Shown here: positions 1 to 10,689 of the stretch, piece after piece | Position numbering within the stretch: the stretch's first letter is position 1 | How the letters are laid out: the number at the start of each line of letters is the position of its first letter | NCBI GenBank assembly: GCA_032718475.1 | Contig: JAUCBJ010005948.1 | Span: forward strand, 1-43,382 | DNA: 43,382 bases | Reading direction: 5' to 3' | Source of the DNA: Nemertoderma westbladi | Taxonomy: Eukaryota; Xenacoelomorpha; Nemertodermatida; Nemertodermatidae | Made by a program: the position numbers and the translations under genes | The notes under the pieces: model-generated | The model's database searches: none | Told to the model about the DNA's origin: nothing | Seen by the model: the letters and a program-made list of their open reading frames with translations, nothing else

Positions 1-1665
1 TAAGTTTGGGTTTATATTCATCTGGTACAATCTCCAAGTGGCTCGTTATAAGGGATGTTTCCTTATGGCTGAAGGGGTGTGTTCTATCATTGGTAAGTTT
101 GGGTTTATATTCATCTGGTACAACCTCCAAGTGGCTCGTTATAAAGGATGTTTCCTTATGGCTGAAGGGGTGTGTTCTATTATTGGTAAGTTTGGGTTTA
201 TATTCATCTGGTACAATCTCCAAGTGGCCCGTTATAAAGGATGTTTCCTTATGGCTGAAGGGGTATGTTCTATCATTGGTAAGTTTGGGTTTATATCATC
301 TGGTACAACCTCCAAGTGGCCCGTTATAAAGGATGTTTCCTTATGGCTGAAGGGGTGTGTTCTATCATTGGTAAGTTTGGGTTAATATTCATCTGGTACA
401 ACCTCCAAGTGGCCCGTTATAAAGGATGTTTCCTTATGGCTGAAGGTGTGTGTTCTATCATTGGTAAGTTTGGGTTTATATCATCTGGTACAACCTCCAA
501 GTGGCCCGTTATAAAGGATGTTTCCTTATGGCTGAAGGGGTGTGTTCTATCATTGGTAAGTTTGGGTTTATATTCATCTGGTACAACCTCCAAGTGGCTC
601 GTTATAAAGGATGTTTCCTTATGGCTGAAGGGGTGTGTTCTATCATTGGTAAGTTTGGGTTTATATTCATCTGGTACAACCTCCAAGTGGCCCGTTATAA
701 AGGATGTTTCCTTATGGCTGAAGGGGTGTGTTCTATCATTGGTAAGTTTGGATTTATATCATCTGGTACAACCACCAAGTGGCCCGTTATAAAGGATGTT
801 TCCTTATGGCTGAAGGTGTGTGTTCTATCATTGGTAAGTTTGGGTTTATATTCATCTGGTACAATCTCCAAGTGGCTCGTTATAAGGGATGTTTCCTTAT
901 GGCTGAAGGTGTGTGTTCTATCATTGGTAAGTTTGGGTTTATATTCATCTGGTACAACCTCCAAGTGGCTCGTTATAAGGGATGTTTCCTTATGGCTGAA
1001 GGTGTGTATGTTCTATCATTGGTAAGTTTGGGTTTATATCATCTGGTACAACCTCCAAGTGGCTCGTTATAAGGGATGTTTCCTTATGGCTGAAGGTGTG
1101 TGTTCTATCATTGGTAAGTTTGGGTTTATATTCATCTGGTACAACCTCCAAGTGGCCCGTTATAAAGGATGTTTCCTTATGGCTGAAGGGGTCTGGTATG
1201 TTCTATCATTGGTAAGTTTGGGTTTATATCATCTGGTACAACCTCCAAGTGGCTCGTTATAAGGGATGTTTCCTTATGGCTGAAGGGGTGTGTTCTATCA
1301 TTGGTAAGTTTGGGTTAATATTCATCTGGTACAACCTCCAAGTGGCCCGTTATAAAGGATGTTTCCTTATGGCTGAAGGGGTCTGGTATGTTCTATCATT
1401 GGTAAGTTTGGGTTTATATTCATCTGGTACAACCTCCAAGTGGCTCGTTATAAAGGATGTTTCCTTATGGCTGAAGGGGTATGTTCTATCATTGGTAAGT
1501 TTGGGTTTATATTCATCTGGTACAATCTCCAAGTGGCCCGTTATAAAGGATGTTTCCTTATGGCTGAAGGGGTATGTTCTATCATTGGTAAGTTTGGGTT
1601 TATATCATCTGGTACAACCTCCAAGTGGCCCGTTATAAAGGATGTTTCCTTATGGCTGAAGGGGT
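1..1665 (+). repeat. Higher-order repeat copy 1 within the 93-bp array
   Basis: The order of variant units here (92-bp, 93-bp, long units and single-base variants such as the rare TATTATTGG at about 178) recurs almost base for base 3,280-3,284 bp downstream at 3281-4949. The offset moves from 3280 to 3283 because of small indels near 1005 and 1665. This shows that the array also grew by a multi-unit duplication of about 35 units. Confidence 0.8.
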
Positions 1666-3280
1666 CTGTATGTTCTATCATTGGTAAGTTTGGGTTTATA
1701 TTCATCTGGTACAACCTCCAAGTGGCTCGTTATAAGGGATGTTTCCTTATGGCTGAAGGTGTGTGTTCTATCATTGGTAAGTTTGGGTTTATATTCATCT
1801 GGTACAACCTCCAAGTGGCTCGTTATAAGGGATGTTTCCTTATGGCTGAAGGGGTGTGTTCTATCATTGGTAAGTTTGGGTTTATATTCATCTGGTACAA
1901 CCTCCAAGTGGCTCGTTATAAAGGATGTTTCCTTATGGCTGAAGGGGTGTGTTCTATCATTGGTAAGTTTGGGTTTATATTCATCTGGTACAACCTCCAA
2001 GTGGCTCGTTATAAGGGATGTTTCCTTATGGCTGAAGGGGTGTGTTCTATCATTGGTAAGTTTGGGTTTATATTCATCTGGTACAACCTCCAAGTGGCTC
2101 GTTATAAAGGATGTTTCCTTATGGCTGAAGGGGTGTGTTCTATCATTGGTAAGTTTGGGTTTATATTCATCTGGTACAACCTCCAAGTGGCTCGTTATAA
2201 AGGATGTTTCCTTATGGCTGAAGGGGTGTGTTCTATCATTGGTAAGTTTGGGTTTATATTCATCTGGTACAACCTCCAAGTGGCCCGTTATAAAGGATGT
2301 TTCCTTATGGCTGAAGGGGTGTGTTCTATCATTGGTAAGTTTGGGTTTATATCATCTGGTACAATCTCCAAGTGGCTCGTTATAAAGGATGTTTCCTTAT
2401 GGCTGAAGGTGTATGTTCTATCATTGGTAAGTTTGGGTTTATATCATCTGGTACAACCTCCAAGTGGCCCGTTATAAAGGATGTTTCCTTATGGCTGAAG
2501 GGGTGTATGTTCTATCATTGGTAAGTTTGGGTTTATATCATCTGGTACAATCTCCAAGTGGCTCGTTATAAGGGATGTTTCCTTATGGCTGAAGGGGTCT
2601 GGTATGTTCTATCATTGGTAAGTTTGGATTTATATCATCTGGTACAACCTCCAAGTGGCTCGTTATAAGGATGTTTCCTTATGGCTGAAGGTGTGTGTTC
2701 TATCATTGGTAAGTTTGGGTTTATATTCATCTGGTACAACCTCCAAGTGGCTCGTTATAAAGGATGTTTCCTTATGGCTGAAGGTGTGTGTTCTATCATT
2801 GGTAAGTTTGGGTTTATATTCATCTGGTACAACCTCCAAGTGGCTCGTTATAAAGGATGTTTGCTTATGGCTGAAGGTGTATGTTCTATCATTGGTAAGT
2901 TTGGGTTTATATTCATCTGGTACAACCTCCAAGTGGCCCGTTATAAAGGATGTTTCCTTATGGCTGAAGGGGTCTGGTATGTTCTATCATTGGTAAGTTT
3001 GGGTTTATATCATCTGGTACAATCTCCAAGTGGCCCGTTATAAAGGATGTTTCCTTATGGCTGAAGGGGTCTGGTATGTTCTATCATTGGTAAGTTTGGA
3101 TTTATATCATCTGGTACAACCTCCAAGTGGCTCGTTATAAAGGATGTTTGCTTATGGCTGAAGGTGTATGTTCTATCATTGGTAAGTTTGGGTTAATATT
3201 CATCTGGTACAACCTCCAAGTGGCCCGTTATAAAGGATGTTTCCTTATGGCTGAAGGGGTCTGGTATGTTCTATCATTGG

Positions 3281-4949
3281 TAAGTTTGGGTTTATATTCA
3301 TCTGGTACAATCTCCAAGTGGCTCGTTATAAGGGATGTTTCCTTATGGCTGAAGGGGTGTGTTCTATCATTGGTAAGTTTGGGTTTATATTCATCTGGTA
3401 CAACCTCCAAGTGGCTCGTTATAAAGGATGTTTCCTTATGGCTGAAGGGGTGTGTTCTATTATTGGTAAGTTTGGGTTTATATTCATCTGGTACAATCTC
3501 CAAGTGGCCCGTTATAAAGGATGTTTCCTTATGGCTGAAGGGGTATGTTCTATCATTGGTAAGTTTGGGTTTATATCATCTGGTACAACCTCCAAGTGGC
3601 CCGTTATAAAGGATGTTTCCTTATGGCTGAAGGGGTGTGTTCTATCATTGGTAAGTTTGGGTTTATATTCATCTGGTACAACCTCCAAGTGGCCCGTTAT
3701 AAAGGATGTTTCCTTATGGCTGAAGGTGTGTGTTCTATCATTGGTAAGTTTGGGTTTATATCATCTGGTACAACCTCCAAGTGGCCCGTTATAAAGGATG
3801 TTTCCTTATGGCTGAAGGGGTGTGTTCTATCATTGGTAAGTTTGGGTTTATATTCATCTGGTACAACCTCCAAGTGGCTCGTTATAAAGGATGTTTCCTT
3901 ATGGCTGAAGGGGTGTGTTCTATCATTGGTAAGTTTGGGTTTATATTCATCTGGTACAACCTCCAAGTGGCCCGTTATAAAGGATGTTTCCTTATGGCTG
4001 AAGGGGTGTGTTCTATCATTGGTAAGTTTGGATTTATATCATCTGGTACAACCACCAAGTGGCCCGTTATAAAGGATGTTTCCTTATGGCTGAAGGTGTG
4101 TGTTCTATCATTGGTAAGTTTGGGTTTATATTCATCTGGTACAACCTCCAAGTGGCTCGTTATAAGGGATGTTTCCTTATGGCTGAAGGTGTGTGTTCTA
4201 TCATTGGTAAGTTTGGGTTTATATTCATCTGGTACAATCTCCAAGTGGCTCGTTATAAGGGATGTTTCCTTATGGCTGAAGGTGTCGGGTATGTTCTATC
4301 ATTGGTAAGTTTGGGTTTATATCATCTGGTACAACCTCCAAGTGGCTCGTTATAAGGGATGTTTCCTTATGGCTGAAGGTGTGTGTTCTATCATTGGTAA
4401 GTTTGGGTTTATATTCATCTGGTACAACCTCCAAGTGGCCCGTTATAAAGGATGTTTCCTTATGGCTGAAGGGGTCTGGTATGTTCTATCATTGGTAAGT
4501 TTGGGTTTATATCATCTGGTACAATCTCCAAGTGGCTCGTTATAAGGGATGTTTCCTTATGGCTGAAGGGGTGTGTTCTATCATTGGTAAGTTTGGGTTA
4601 ATATTCATCTGGTACAACCTCCAAGTGGCCCGTTATAAAGGATGTTTCCTTATGGCTGAAGGGGTCTGGTATGTTCTATCATTGGTAAGTTTGGGTTTAT
4701 ATTCATCTGGTACAACCTCCAAGTGGCTCGTTATAAAGGATGTTTCCTTATGGCTGAAGGGGTATGTTCTATCATTGGTAAGTTTGGGTTTATATTCATC
4801 TGGTACAATCTCCAAGTGGCCCGTTATAAAGGATGTTTCCTTATGGCTGAAGGGGTATGTTCTATCATTGGTAAGTTTGGGTTTATATCATCTGGTACAA
4901 CCTCCAAGTGGCCCGTTATAAAGGATGTTTCCTTATGGCTGAAGGGGTC
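3281..4949 (+). repeat. Higher-order repeat copy 2 within the 93-bp array
   Basis: Partner of 1-1665. The rare variant TATTATTGG recurs at about 3458, and the ACCACCAAG variant at about 771 recurs at about 4051. Similarity beyond 4949 to the region after 1665 is weaker and interrupted. Confidence 0.8.
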
Positions 4950-4969
4950 TGGTATGTTCTATCATTGGT

Positions 4970-5530
4970 AAGTTTGGGTTTATATTCATCTGGTACAACC
5001 TCCAAGTGGCTCGTTATAAGGGATGTTTCCTTATGGCTGAAGGTGTGTGTTCTATCATTGGTAAGTTTGGGTTTATATTCATCTGGTACAATCTCCAAGT
5101 GGCTCGTTATAAGGGATGTTTCCTTATGGCTGAAGGGGTGTGTTCTATCATTGGTAAGTTTGGGTTTATATTCATCTGGTACAACCTCCAAGTGGCTCGT
5201 TATAAAGGATGTTTCCTTATGGCTGAAGGGGTGTGTTCTATCATTGGTAAGTTTGGGTTTATATTCATCTGGTACAACCTCCAAGTGGCTCGTTATAAGG
5301 GATGTTTCCTTATGGCTGAAGGTGTGTGTTCTATCATTGGTAAGTTTGGGTTTATATTCATCTGGTACAATCTCCAAGTGGCTCGTTATAAGGGATGTTT
5401 CCTTATGGCTGAAGGGGTGTGTTCTATCATTGGTAAGTTTGGGTTTATATTCATCTGGTACAACCTCCAAGTGGCTCGTTATAAAGGATGTTTCCTTATG
5501 GCTGAAGGGGTGTGTTCTATCATTGGTAAG
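4970..5530 (+). repeat. 279-bp trimer repeat (3 x 93 bp), two copies
   Basis: The three-unit pattern (AACCTCC/AAGGGA/GGTGTG, then AATCTCC/AAGGGA/GGGGTG, then AACCTCC/AAAGGA/GGGGTG) occurs twice in succession, at about 4970-5248 and 5249-5527. It is a local higher-order unit inside the 93-bp array. Confidence 0.65.
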
Positions 5531-6375
5531 TTTGGGTTTATATTCATCTGGTACAACCTCCAAGTGGCCCGTTATAAAGGATGTTTCCTTATGGCTGAAG
5601 GGGTGTGTTCTATCATTGGTAAGTTTGGGTTTATATTCATCTGGTACAACCTCCAAGTGGCCCGTTATAAAGGATGTTTCCTTATGGCTGAAGGGGTGTG
5701 TTCTATCATTGGTAAGTTTGGATTTATATCATCTGGTACAACCACCAAGTGGCCCGTTATAAAGGATGTTTCCTTATGGCTGAAGGGGTGTGTTCTATCA
5801 TTGGTAAGTTTGGATTTATATCATCTGGTACAACCACCAAGTGGCCCGTTATAAAGGATGTTTCCTTATGGCTGAAGGTGTGTGTTCTATCATTGGTAAG
5901 TTTGGGTTTATATTCATCTGGTACAATCTCCAAGTGGCTCGTTATAAGGGATGTTTCCTTATGGCTGAAGGTGTCGGGTATGTTCTATCATTGGTAAGTT
6001 TGGGTTTATATTCATCTGGTACCACCTCCAAGTGGCTCGTTATAAGGGATGTTTCCTTATGGCTGAAGGGGTGTGTTCTATCATTGGTAAGTTTGGGTTT
6101 ATATTCATCTGGTACAATCTCCAAGTGGCTCGATATAAAGGATGTTTGCTTATGGCTGAAGGGGTCTGGTATGTTCTATCTTGGGTAAGTAATGAATCAG
6201 CTCTTTACCTGCTGAACAACATGATTGTAAATAGCGAGGAATATAAACTGTAGAGTATGAATGGGAGAATCTTTTAGGCCAGAGAATGCCAGATCACTCA
6301 CTACCATACGAATACAACTGTTACGAGAGGAGAGAGAACTATCTACTATTCAATGCTTACTTTATCCTCTTCTAG

Positions 6376-6926
6376 GTCTAACATACAACAATAGGGACAC
6401 GAACGGAGAACACCAATGGGACTCTCTCTCCGACGTACAGATATGGAAGTTCCACACAACATCTTCTATAGTTCAGATAGTAGAGGCCTTCCATTGCAAC
6501 ACCAACGAGTGGATTGTTCGTAGTGTCTACAAGAGGCTAAAGTTCCTAGGCAACAAGTTGGCCTCTCAATGCATCACTCTGGTGTTTATCGCCGTCTGGC
6601 ATGGCTACAACACCGGCTACTACATGTGTTTCTTTATGGAGTTATTGAGCGTGAATAGCGAACGACTTCTACATAGAGTAGCGGGTGCATCTCTGCTACA
6701 ATTCCGGGATTATTCGTTAGCAACTCGTTGCCTTTACTACACTCTCGGGAAGCTGTATGTTAGTGTAGTATGTAGCTATTCATACCTTAGTTTCGGAGTT
6801 CTCACCACAAACAACTGGTATCGTATCTACTCATCCTTCTACTTTTATTGGCATATGATATTCATTGTCTGGTTACTTGGGGTGCCTCCGTTCCACAGAT
6901 ACATCAAGCAACCCACCAATAAATGA
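6376..6926 (+). CDS. LPCAT3: LPCAT3-like lysophospholipid acyltransferase, terminal exon
   Basis: C-terminal part of an MBOAT-family enzyme of the ER membrane that transfers acyl chains to lysophospholipids (Lands cycle). The acceptor is TTTATCCTCTTCTAG ending at 6375; the exon then opens in phase 1 (G+GT = Gly) with G-L-T-Y-N. Family landmarks follow in order: QWD and QIWKF, NTNEW, VYKRLKFLGNKL, and the catalytic-His motif AVWHGYNTGYY (His codon 6600-6602), then hydrophobic segments and an intact stop TGA. An upstream in-frame ATG at 6261 lies in the intron and has no family similarity, so it is not the start; earlier exons lie left of the window. From memory, the family's active site pairs this His with an Asn 36 residues earlier (N-x-x-T-x-x-W). 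Here that position is His (codon CAT, 6492-6494), which could mean loss of activity. No C-terminal KKxx motif is present (ends in QPTNK). LPCAT4 or MBOAT2 are less likely because of the GLxYN and NTNxW wording. Confidence 0.88.
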
Positions 6927-7354
6927 GACTTTGACACAGTATAACTAGTTTATCATTTATATAGCAGCTAAATGTTCTATAGTATATGTTACCGGGAATT
7001 AGTTAAAGTTAGAGTTTCAATTTAATAGATGCAATAGTTTGTTGTCCCAGGAGGGGATACCATCAAAATGATAATACAAATGTTATTTGAAACAAGATCA
7101 TTATAATATACTTTTTAGTATAGTTTTTAGTATACTTTATAATTTTACTTTTTTTTTTTTTTTTTTATTTATTTAATATACATAACCACATGTGCCGGTG
7201 GCTGACCCCCAATGTCTGTTCGATTCGGGTCGGGAGGTTGCGTGCAGTATGCTAAAAGGTTGGGAAAAGGTTTGGCGATAGCAATGATTGGTTAGTTGTA
7301 GGCGATGGGATTGCAGGGTACAGCAAGTTAATCCACCTTAGTCTGCAACCCAGA
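6927..7354. other. 3' flank of the LPCAT3-like exon; T18 tract
   Basis: AT-rich 3' UTR and flank with no convincing AATAAA at a normal distance; the only one, at 6919-6924, overlaps the stop. An 18-base T run lies at 7149-7166. It is followed by GC-richer sequence including GTTCGATTCGG (about 7218), which faintly recalls a pol III B box, but I could not find a matching A box. Confidence 0.4.
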
Positions 7355-7726
7355 CAGGCCCGTAGCCGGGGGGAGGGGGGGGGGGGGGGGGGGGGTTCGT
7401 TGGTTCGAACGAACCCCCCTTTTGAGAAAAGTGACCTTTTTTACGAACATACCCTTTATGCCCTTTTTATAAATACCTTTTTGAGAAATATTCTCATTTT
7501 AATTATATTCACCTATTCGTAAAAGTGCCTTTCCGGCAAAGCAAATATTAAAGTTACATTAGCAGCTAGAACAGTTAGGGTTCACATTATCCCAGTGCCT
7601 CTGCCATATTCCTACCTTAAAATGTCTGGCTAAACCAATGGATATTTGTCATTATTTAACAAATTAAAAAAGTGCCCTTTTTTGAAAAAAACGAACCGCC
7701 CTTTTAAAATCCTGGCTACGGGCCTG
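7355..7726. mobile_element. Non-autonomous TIR element (hAT-like MITE), about 372 bp
   Basis: The left end reads CAGGCCCGTAGCC and the right end is its reverse complement, GGCTACGGGCCTG. Subterminal similarity continues inward (GGTTCG... on the left; CGAACC at 7692-7697 on the right). There is no coding capacity. CAGG...CGTAGCC ends are typical of hAT-type MITEs in invertebrate genomes. The target duplication is not clear: flanks CCAGA and CCAGG share only four of five bases. A run of 21 G at 7375-7395 lies just inside the left end. Confidence 0.7.
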
Positions 7727-8157
7727 CCAGGGTACCGTGGCATGTTACTATAATCAAAATAATTAACGAGAGTCGATAGCGCAGGTTAGAATTAAATGTT
7801 TAGTTGGTGATAAAGGTTGTCGGATGTTGGCGTAGTGATTAATAGAGCAGAGCATTAAATGATGGCAATGCGCCCAAATGTGTCAGATACAATTTGATGG
7901 ATAATAGTGTTTACCGTGTGATAAAGGATTAATCTGCTGCTGCACTGTGTAGTCCGGCATTGGGCCATTGGGGCATGTAGGACACTGCCTGTATGTCATA
8001 AACAATAAACATGCCTCCACTCAGCAAATCCAAACGAAGTGAAGTTGGAGTCCGGGAAGCTCGTTTATCTTACATCGCAGAAAAACCAGATCGATATTTT
8101 ATATTTCCAAATACAATGTCGTCAACCCGCTTCTCAGATCATCTTCCACAATATATT
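7727..8157. other. Unassigned single-copy sequence
   Basis: No open frame of note, no recognisable motif, and no splice-bounded exon seen on either strand. Confidence 0.4.
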
Positions 8158-9387
8158 GCTATCCACTAGTTCCCGATAGTAGTAGTAGCTATCCATTAGT
8201 TCCCGATATTAGTAGTAGCTATCCACTAGTTCCCGATAGTAGTAGCTATCCACTAGTTCCCCATAGTAGTAGCTATCCACTAGTTCCCGATAGTAGTAGC
8301 TATCCACTAGTTCCCGATATTAGTAGTAGCTATCCACTAGTTCCCGATAGTAGTAGCTATCCACTAGTTCCCGATAGTAGTAGCTATCCACTAGTTCCCA
8401 ATAGTAGTAGTAGCTATCCACTAGTTCCCGATAGTAGTAGCTATCCACTAGTTCCCGATAGTAGTAGCTATCCACTAGTTCCCGATAGTAGTAGCTATCC
8501 ACTAGTTCCCGATATTAGTAGTAGCTATCCACTAGTTCCCGATAGTAGTAGCTATCCACTAGTTCCCGATAGTAGTAGCTATCCACTAGTTCCCGATATT
8601 AGTAGTAGCTATCCACTAGTTCCCGATAGTAGTAGCTATCCACTAGTTCCCGATAGTAGTAGCTATCCACTAGTTCCCAATAGTAGTAGTAGCTATCCAT
8701 TAGTTCCCGATAGTAGTAGTAGCTATCCACAAATTCCCGATAGTAGTAGTAGCTATCCATTAGTTCCCGATAGTAGAAGTAGCTATCCATTAGTTCCCGA
8801 TAGTAGTAGTAGCTATCCATTAGTTCCCGATAGTACTAGAAGCTATCCATTAGTTCCCGATAGTAGTAGTAGCTATCCATTAGTTCCCGACAGTAGTAGT
8901 AGCTATCCATTAGTTCCCGATAGTAGTAGTAGCTATCCACTAGTTCCCGATAGTAGTAGTAGCTATCCATTAGTTCCCGATAGTAGTAGCTATCCACTAG
9001 TTCCCGATAGTAGTAGTAGCTATCCATTAGTTCCCGATAGTAGTAGTAGCTATCCACTAGTTCCCGATAGTAGTAGTAGCTATCCATTAGTTCCCGATAG
9101 TAGTAGCTATCCACTAGTTCCCGATAGTAGTAGTAGCTATCCATTAGTTCCCGATAGTAGTAGCTATCCACTAGTTCCCGATAGTAGTAGTAGCTATCCA
9201 TTAGTTCCCGATAGTAGTAGTAGCTATCCACTAGTTCCCGATAGCAGTAGTAGCTATCCATTTGTTCCCGATAGCAGTAGTAGCTATCCACTTGTTCCCG
9301 ATAGTAGTAGTAGCTATCCATTAGTTCCCGATAGTAATAGTAGCTATCCACTAGTTCCCGATAGTAGTAGTAGCTATCCATTAGTTC
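8158..9387. repeat. 27/30-bp tandem array rich in TAG triplets
   Basis: About 43 units of the form (TAG)3-4 + CTATCCAYTAGTTCCCGA. Units with three TAGs are 27 bp and dominate 8158-8690; units with four TAGs are 30 bp and dominate the rest, where CAC and CAT variants tend to alternate, giving 57/60-bp dimers. Both lengths are multiples of 3, so the minus strand stays open as YYYRELVDS-type peptides (for example 195 codons, 8836-9423). I regard these as by-products of the unit length. Confidence 0.9.
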
Positions 9388-10689
9388 GGGTTGAAAAATA
9401 TACCAAATAAAACACGCCCGCATGAAGAATACCAGGTTTTACCTGATATACACTATGTACTATCTATGTAGGAGGCCTATTATATCGCCATTATTGAACC
9501 AAGATACATTCATTGTCAACAGTATATATTTTTTACAAATTCATTTCAAGCGAAAAGCGAATAAACCAGGTAATTAAACTTCACATGCGCGATATTTTTT
9601 GTTCAGAGCACAGATATTCTACTATTTATTACAATTGTTTCTCACTATTTTCTTGTAAATTAACAATCAATTTGGGGCCGAACAGGTAAAAATAAACCGA
9701 ACTCCAATATGGGCGTGGCGGTCTGTCATGTGTTTTGTAAAGTTGGTCGTACGTAATTGGGTTACCCGGGATAAATACAATAATAAAAACATGCAGATAT
9801 GGTACTACTGCCCTGAAGGTAATAGAACCCTGGCGCAAGTTAACGAATGGAGGACATTGATGACAGCAGCCCAAAGCCGGCACTTTAGAAACAAAGTGTA
9901 AGTAAGATTAAGATATATTTTGGATGGAAAATATAGAATTTTGTAATCTGAAATTCATTTTTGAACGCCCCTTAGCGGCCAGAGCCAATATTGTATATGT
10001 TTGACATAAAATCCAACTCCTTTATAATGCTTTATTGTCAGAAGTTGTAACCTATTTTTTTGGAATCAGCATGGCCGATTACGTGAAAAATTCTAACAAA
10101 ATTTTTGTTTCGTACTTTTCAGAGAAAATGCTGCTATTTTTAAAAACATTTTAAATTTAAAAAAACCACAGTTTTTTTCCGTTTAAAAAATCGTAACAGA
10201 TGAACAATTTATTTATTGCCAAATTAAAAGTTACAACTGCGTCGCCAGAGCCGCTTTTTCATGTTCAGTAATTTACGTACATAGGATGGTAATGATTTTA
10301 ATTTTGATTCGGCTTTAGAGACACCCTTGGGACAAACTGAGAGAAGCCCATGATGTAGAGTGCATCAATCTAAAATTTCCCAATAATCATTGCCAGAGAC
10401 ACAATAAAAAATAAACTGGGTAGATCCGTAACATTTTGACTTATTAAACTAAAGGAAACAAATATACAAAATACTAAGGTAGGTCTAACACATTACCTAA
10501 ATGGCGGGCTCGAGTTGTAAATGAGAAAGGCCATTTTCCGAAAAAACAATTAGAAAAAGTTTTATAAAAAATGTGGGTGGGAAAGAACAATCCAATTTCC
10601 CCCCAGTTCCTACAGAGAAAGCGGAAGACTTAATTGATGTTCTCGCTGATTAGTGAAGAATTTGCTTCTACTGAATCAGGGCCACGTCT
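9388..10689. other. Unassigned AT-rich sequence
   Basis: No gene recognised. A minus-strand frame of 84 codons (9629-9883) has no family resemblance and no clear splice context. CGCCCCTTAGCGGCC at about 9965 looks like a weak CTCF-type core, nothing more. Confidence 0.4.

Larger units (their letters stand above)
1..6190 (+). repeat. 93-bp tandem array derived from an LPCAT3 exon end plus its splice donor
   Basis: About 65 head-to-tail units of 93 bp; some are 92 bp (one T lost in TATATTCATC) and some about 95-98 bp (insertion before TGTTCTATC). In the + frame that starts at TGG TAC AAC, each unit encodes RYKGCFLMAEGVCSII plus the first G of a glycine codon, directly followed by the consensus donor GTAAGT (CATTG|GTAAGTTT). 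LPCAT3 proteins carry a matching segment (I-W ... K/R-Y ... C ... EGVC-x-x-x-G) immediately before the L-x-[FY]-N that opens the exon at 6376. That acceptor needs exactly one leading base, so donor and acceptor phases agree. Because 93 is a multiple of 3, long read-through frames exist (345 codons at 1440-2477), but the 92- and 98-bp units break them. I infer a satellite seeded by duplication across an exon/intron boundary, lying largely in the intron upstream of 6376. The array starts before the window. The last unit (about 6090-6186) is diverged and ends in TTGGGTAAGTAAT. Confidence 0.9.

Noticed and set aside
1650-2279. Minus-strand frames of the 93-bp array (EVVPDEYKPKLTNDRT repeats)
   Set aside because: Antisense shadow of the LPCAT3-derived units.
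1440-2477. 345-codon plus-strand frame through the 93-bp array
   Set aside because: Read-through of exon-derived units across donors. 92- and 98-bp units break the frame on both sides, so I treat it as repeat, not a gene.
6261-6375. ATG at 6261 as the start of the acyltransferase
   Set aside because: The first 38 codons have no family similarity and are followed by a classic polypyrimidine-AG acceptor where similarity begins.
7170-7260. tRNA-derived SINE with a B box
   Set aside because: GTTCGATTCGG resembles a B box, but no A box, tail or repeat copy could be found in the window.
9629-9883. 84-codon minus-strand frame
   Set aside because: No motif, no repeat, no splice context; compatible with chance.
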